Source of the DNA: Nitrosomonas stercoris
Lineage (GTDB): Bacteria; Pseudomonadota; Gammaproteobacteria; Burkholderiales; Nitrosomonadaceae
DNA length: 64,000 nt
Direction of reading: 5' to 3'
Assembly (NCBI GenBank): GCA_006742785.1
Contig: AP019755.1
Location: forward strand, 744,001 to 808,000
Below the pieces are notes generated by a model. The model worked only from the letters and a program-made list of their open reading frames with translations, made no database searches and was not told the DNA's origin. Below, piece by piece: positions 61,035 through 64,000 of this stretch; position 1 is the first letter of the stretch; each line of letters starts with the position of its first letter. The position numbers and the translations under genes were made by a program.

Positions 61035-61396
61035 CCTGAAAAATGTGTGATTATTAGAATTCGCATATTATTATTTTTGTAAACTTGTAGGTTTTTAAGT
61101 TTTGTAATTGTAAAGATGTGGCTTGAATGAGAATCGTAACGGTAAGTCATAGATCAGGTGATTTGTTGCCAATACTTTTGGATGGTGATGGTTTGCCGAT
61201 TCCCTCTCCAAATGAATTTCTGTTGAGTCGAAGAAACTTAAGTACAAACACGCTAATCAGGAATCTTCGAGAGTTGTCTGTTTTGTATCGATGGCTGGAG
61301 GACAGACAAATCGATCTGAGAGCAAGGCTGAAAATTGGCACACTATTCACAGAGGCTGAATTCAGTGGTGGTCTGATAGAGTTTCTAAGAGCCTGT

Positions 61397-61873
61397 TCAA
61401 AATCTTTTAAGCAAAAGAGCCAGGAATGCCAGCTGAATGAATTGCAAGCTGGTATTGAGTTTACGCTCGCAGTTTTTCCACAACCGTCGATTCTTCTCCA
61501 GCCAGGCAAAGCTGCGCTCCACCACCCAACGCTTGGGGATAACGGCGAAGGTATGCAATTCACTGCGCTTGGCAATCTGCACCGTAACCAGTTTTCCTAG
61601 AATTTCTCGCACGCCTTCAGCAAATGGTTCTCCGGTATAGCCGCTATCGCACAGCAGACTTTGTACTTTTCCCAAGCTTGGTCTGCAGTGCTCCAGGGCT
61701 TGCAACGCCCCTTTGCGGTCAGTCACTTCTGCCGTCGTCACCGCAATGGCATGCGGCAAGCCCTGGGTATCAACTGCGATGTGACGCTTGATACCAGAGA
61801 TCTTCTTGCCAGCGTCATAACCCTTCTGGCCCGCCGTGTCCGTGTTTTTCACGCTCTGCGCGTCCACGATCAA
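61397..61873 (-). CDS. IS5-family transposase, second frame (copy B)
   Basis: 158-residue DDE domain, with D in IVDAQSVKN, D in LLCDSGYTG and E in VVERSFAWLEK. Same layout as copy A and about 84% identical. It lacks a natural start, so it should be made by frameshift from the first frame. Confidence 0.86.
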   Translation of the reverse strand: MIVDAQSVKNTDTAGQKGYDAGKKISGIKRHIAVDTQGLPHAIAVTTAEVTDRKGALQALEHCRPSLGKVQSLLCDSGYTGEPFAEGVREILGKLVTVQIAKRSELHTFAVIPKRWVVERSFAWLEKNRRLWKNCERKLNTSLQFIQLAFLALLLKRF

Positions 61874-62192
61874 GAACGTGCTGCAAGCGCTGCGCCCCTG
61901 TCTGGTACGAACCGCGCCAACGGATTTTTTTTAACGCCCGCTCCAGCAGGCTCACTCCCTCCGCATCTGGCTCACTCCAGATGGCCCAGTACGAGTGCAC
62001 TGTGCGCCACTTCGGAAAACTGTCCGGCAACAGACGCCACTGGCAGCCACTCTTGAGCAAATATAGCACCGCACAAAACACCTCGTACAGATCCACGGTG
62101 CGCGGACGTGTCTTCTTCCTCGCACCCTCCAACAACAGGCGAACCTGCTCAAATTGTTCTCGACTAATGTCGCTAGGATAGTATTTTCTCAT
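61815..62192 (-). CDS. IS5-family transposase, first frame (copy B)
   Basis: N-terminal part of the transposase, from Met at 62192 (M-R-K-Y-Y-P-S-D-I-S). Contains DLYEVFCAVLYLLKSGCQWR, as in copy A. A run of eight A precedes the overlap with the second frame; the join again needs +1 (or -2). Confidence 0.83.
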   Translation of the reverse strand: MRKYYPSDISREQFEQVRLLLEGARKKTRPRTVDLYEVFCAVLYLLKSGCQWRLLPDSFPKWRTVHSYWAIWSEPDAEGVSLLERALKKIRWRGSYQTGAQRLQHVLDRGRAEREKHGHGGPEGL

Positions 62193-63145
62193 CCAGAGAG
62201 TATCTACCAAAAAAAAGATTTTGAACAGGTTCTAAGAAAAGATATGGAATCTGAAGATAAGGTTGTCTCGCCTCATACATTCAATAATCGATTAGCAACG
62301 ATCCGACAGTACTTCGTATGGGAGCTCGATGTTTATATTTCATCTTTACCACTAAGTGATTCCCAATATGAGGTTCTTCAGGCTGCAAGGAAGCGCCTAA
62401 TGGGATGGATTGATCGAGCCTTTATAAATACTCCAAGGGCTGGAAGTATTTCGAGGAAGTCTCTAACCAATGACGAAGCCGAGTTCTTACTCCAGTGTCT
62501 GAATCCTGAAAGTCCAGATTCGTTTGCGCATTTCGAGCCTGTTAAATTTAGAAACTTCGCGGCGGTGTCTCTGATGCTTAATTGCGGACTTCGCCCTGGG
62601 GAATTGCTTAGTTTGCGTGTAGAGGATATTCAGATTGGCTCGATCTCGTCGGTGACTGTTAAAAGAAGATCCCCGGACCCGCTCGACAAGAGAAAGCCAA
62701 GGCCCAGTGTCAAGCGCAATGGCAGGGTATTGCCTTTAGAAGGACATCACTTTGTACGAATGCTTGATCGCTACATAGTTGAGTGGAGGGAGGTTTTGGA
62801 GCAGAAATCGAGTAAAGAAACCGACTATTTGATCTTAAGTGATGAAGGCGACCCTCTGTCTCATTCGTCCCTTACGCAACTTTTTTCTCGTCTGCGGAGT
62901 GAATATTCTGGTTCGCTTCCGGAAATTCTTACACCTAAATCCTTGAGGCATACATTTTCTAGCCGTATGGAGCAGGCGCTCAGGGCGGCAGGCTTGGAAG
63001 AGGAGAGAAGGAAACAGGCCTTAGCTATATTGCGGGGAGATTCAAGTTTGGAGTCCCAATCCGTGTACATTGCTCAAGAGGTTGAAGAGCAGGCTCGTCG
63101 GGCGCTATGTGACTATCAAAAGAAATTGATTGCAGGGTTGAATAA

Positions 63146-64000
63146 ATGAAATTGCTCTTGCATAAAGCGCCCCAGATTTCTGACTCTGCGCTAGAGTTAC
63201 CCTCTCAATTTTTTACTCGAGAGGGTGTAAAAGTTGAGATTACTGGTGATAGATGGACATTTCCTCTTCTGTATCGGCATAGCAGGCTTGATTTTTCTCG
63301 AGTTGAAAACGACACGCTTAAAACTTCGATTAAGCGCTGTATTATTGATCAGGCATCAAGGGTGTCAACTCATGCAGGGTGCCAGTACTGGAGTGATATA
63401 TCCGCTGCAATAGTCTCTTGCCAAAAAAAGCACTCTTTGTTGCCCGACATTTCCGCTGATGAATTTCAAGAACGTCTGATTGCTGTAATGGAAGAGGCAA
63501 TCAGTCAGGCGCGAAATAAGCACAGGCTGTGGGCGTTGTACCGGCCAATTCAGTGGTACATCTGGTGCTCTGAAAACTATTCGGAGCTCGGGTTCTCGAT
63601 AGCCTATGCACAAGAGCTCGATTCTCTAGAAGTTCCAGGCAACCCTAAGGGTGAGGCGGTTCGTCAGGAAGATCCAGAATGTGGGCCATTGCATAGGACG
63701 CTGGAGCTTCAGCCTATAATCAATGCGCTTAAGCAGGATCAAAGTAAAGTCTACGAGCATTTGCAGCAAAAAACAGCTGTGGCTCTATCTATAGCTTTTG
63801 GCCGAAACCCCGCGAATTTAACATTTTTAAAAGAAACTGATTTAGTTAACCTGACACCGGGTTCATCGCCACCGTGTTATGTCTTGAAAATGCCAAGAAT
63901 AAAGAAAAGGCAGTTGGCTCCAAGGGATGACATGATCGATGAGTATTTAGAGCCTGAGATCGCAAAGCACGTTTTGGAGCTTATAGATGCGTCCAAGCAT
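63146..64000 (+). CDS. Second recombinase-like protein of the mobile element (3' end cut by window)
   Basis: The ATG overlaps the stop of the recombinase gene (ATGA), so the two are translationally coupled. The frame is open for 285 codons to the window edge. The N-terminal 200 residues are not recognised. Around residues 200-260 a segment ALSIAFGRNPANLTFLKETD resembles the box I region of tyrosine recombinases, with Arg in G-R-N-P. Multi-gene recombinase modules with overlapping genes are known (for example RIT-type trios). This gene is probably a partner of the upstream integrase; type unproven. Confidence 0.6.
   Translation, partial: MKLLLHKAPQISDSALELPSQFFTREGVKVEITGDRWTFPLLYRHSRLDFSRVENDTLKTSIKRCIIDQASRVSTHAGCQYWSDISAAIVSCQKKHSLLPDISADEFQERLIAVMEEAISQARNKHRLWALYRPIQWYIWCSENYSELGFSIAYAQELDSLEVPGNPKGEAVRQEDPECGPLHRTLELQPIINALKQDQSKVYEHLQQKTAVALSIAFGRNPANLTFLKETDLVNLTPGSSPPCYVLKMPRIKKRQLAPRDDMIDEYLEPEIAKHVLELIDASKH

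Larger units (their letters stand above)
61386..62235. mobile_element. IS5-family element (copy B) with TAA target duplications
   Basis: Element 61389-62232 (844 bp) with inverted ends: GAGCCTGTTCAAAATCTT on the left and GAACCTGTTCAAAATCTT as reverse complement on the right. TAA flanks both sides (61386-61388, 62233-62235). The transposase frames are on the minus strand, antisense to the recombinase. Same family and terminal logic as copy A at 29550, but terminal sequences differ after GAGCCTGTT. Confidence 0.92.
61127..63149 (+). pseudogene. Tyrosine recombinase/integrase gene, interrupted by an IS element
   Basis: Site-specific recombinase for a mobile element. 5' part 61127-61388 has the N-terminal SAM-like core-binding region (RRNLSTNTLIRNLRELSVLYRWLED). 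The 3' part 62236-63149 has box I Arg (LNCGLRPGELLSLRVEDI), box II region PKSLRHTFSSRM (Arg and His kept; the usual first His is Lys) and Tyr in SSLESQSVYIAQ. Deleting the IS and one TAA joins FLIEFL to RKDMESEDK in frame: 392 codons with stop. As it stands the IS prevents full-length translation. The frame from 62154 would give a protein lacking the N-terminal domain. Confidence 0.88.

Overview
The window looks like the chromosome of a betaproteobacterium. It is probably a member of the Nitrosomonadaceae (Nitrosomonas type) with moderate G+C. This rests on family resemblance of the proteins and on gene order: yebC-ruvCAB-ybgC-tolQRAB-pal-cpoB-queEC, rpsU-yqeY-dnaG-rpoD-tRNA, and divergent uvrA / yajR-ssb. 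No ammonia-oxidation genes fall in the window, so the genus is an inference.

Layout. 1-3.7 kb: a GldA/GldF/GldG-like ABC transporter (first gene cut by the window edge) followed by mutM. 3.8-11.5 kb: single genes on both strands, namely an RNase T2, a Rof-like Rho inhibitor, a GT2 glycosyltransferase, a Nudix hydrolase, a His-rich membrane-anchored exported protein, a PEBP-family protein, apt, serS and an Ala-rich helical protein; the gaps here hold decayed coding remnants. 11.6-15.9 kb (minus strand): gpmA, a fatty acid desaturase, a HIT protein, a sugar/choline-phosphate nucleotidyltransferase and a cysteine desulfurase. 16.2-19.7 kb (minus): three genes for nucleotide-activated uronic acids. 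20-25.2 kb: cytochrome c4, a SPOR-like anchored protein, then map-rph-rdgB-hemW.

25.3-34.5 kb (minus) is a defence cluster: type I restriction-modification (hsdR, hsdS, hsdM) with an Mrr-type endonuclease, a DUF4143 ATPase and the tail of an AlbA_2/RecG-like regulator between hsdS and hsdM. hsdS is broken by an 849-bp IS5-family element. Removing the element and one 3-bp TAA duplication rejoins the reading frame exactly. Upstream of hsdR lies a 153-bp array of about 25 CACAGT hexamers.

35.4-43.9 kb is housekeeping: a CAU-anticodon tRNA, rpoD, dnaG, yqeY, rpsU, tsaD, plsY and folB. 43.2-52.7 kb is one long, tightly packed minus-strand run covering Holliday-junction processing, the Tol-Pal envelope system and queuosine precursor synthesis. 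53-60.9 kb holds a porin, two REP-like palindromic repeats, glycerate 2-kinase, uvrA, a YajR-type MFS transporter and ssb.

From about 61 kb to the window end is the start of a mobile element. It has a tyrosine recombinase gene interrupted by a second, related IS (about 844 bp, again with a TAA duplication and an exactly restorable frame), overlapped by ATGA with a second recombinase-like gene that runs off the window. The most notable signals are the twin IS insertions at CTAAG sites, the hexanucleotide array, the hsdS disruption, the overlapping recombinase module, and a pair of inverted, decayed coding remnants around the PEBP-apt pair.
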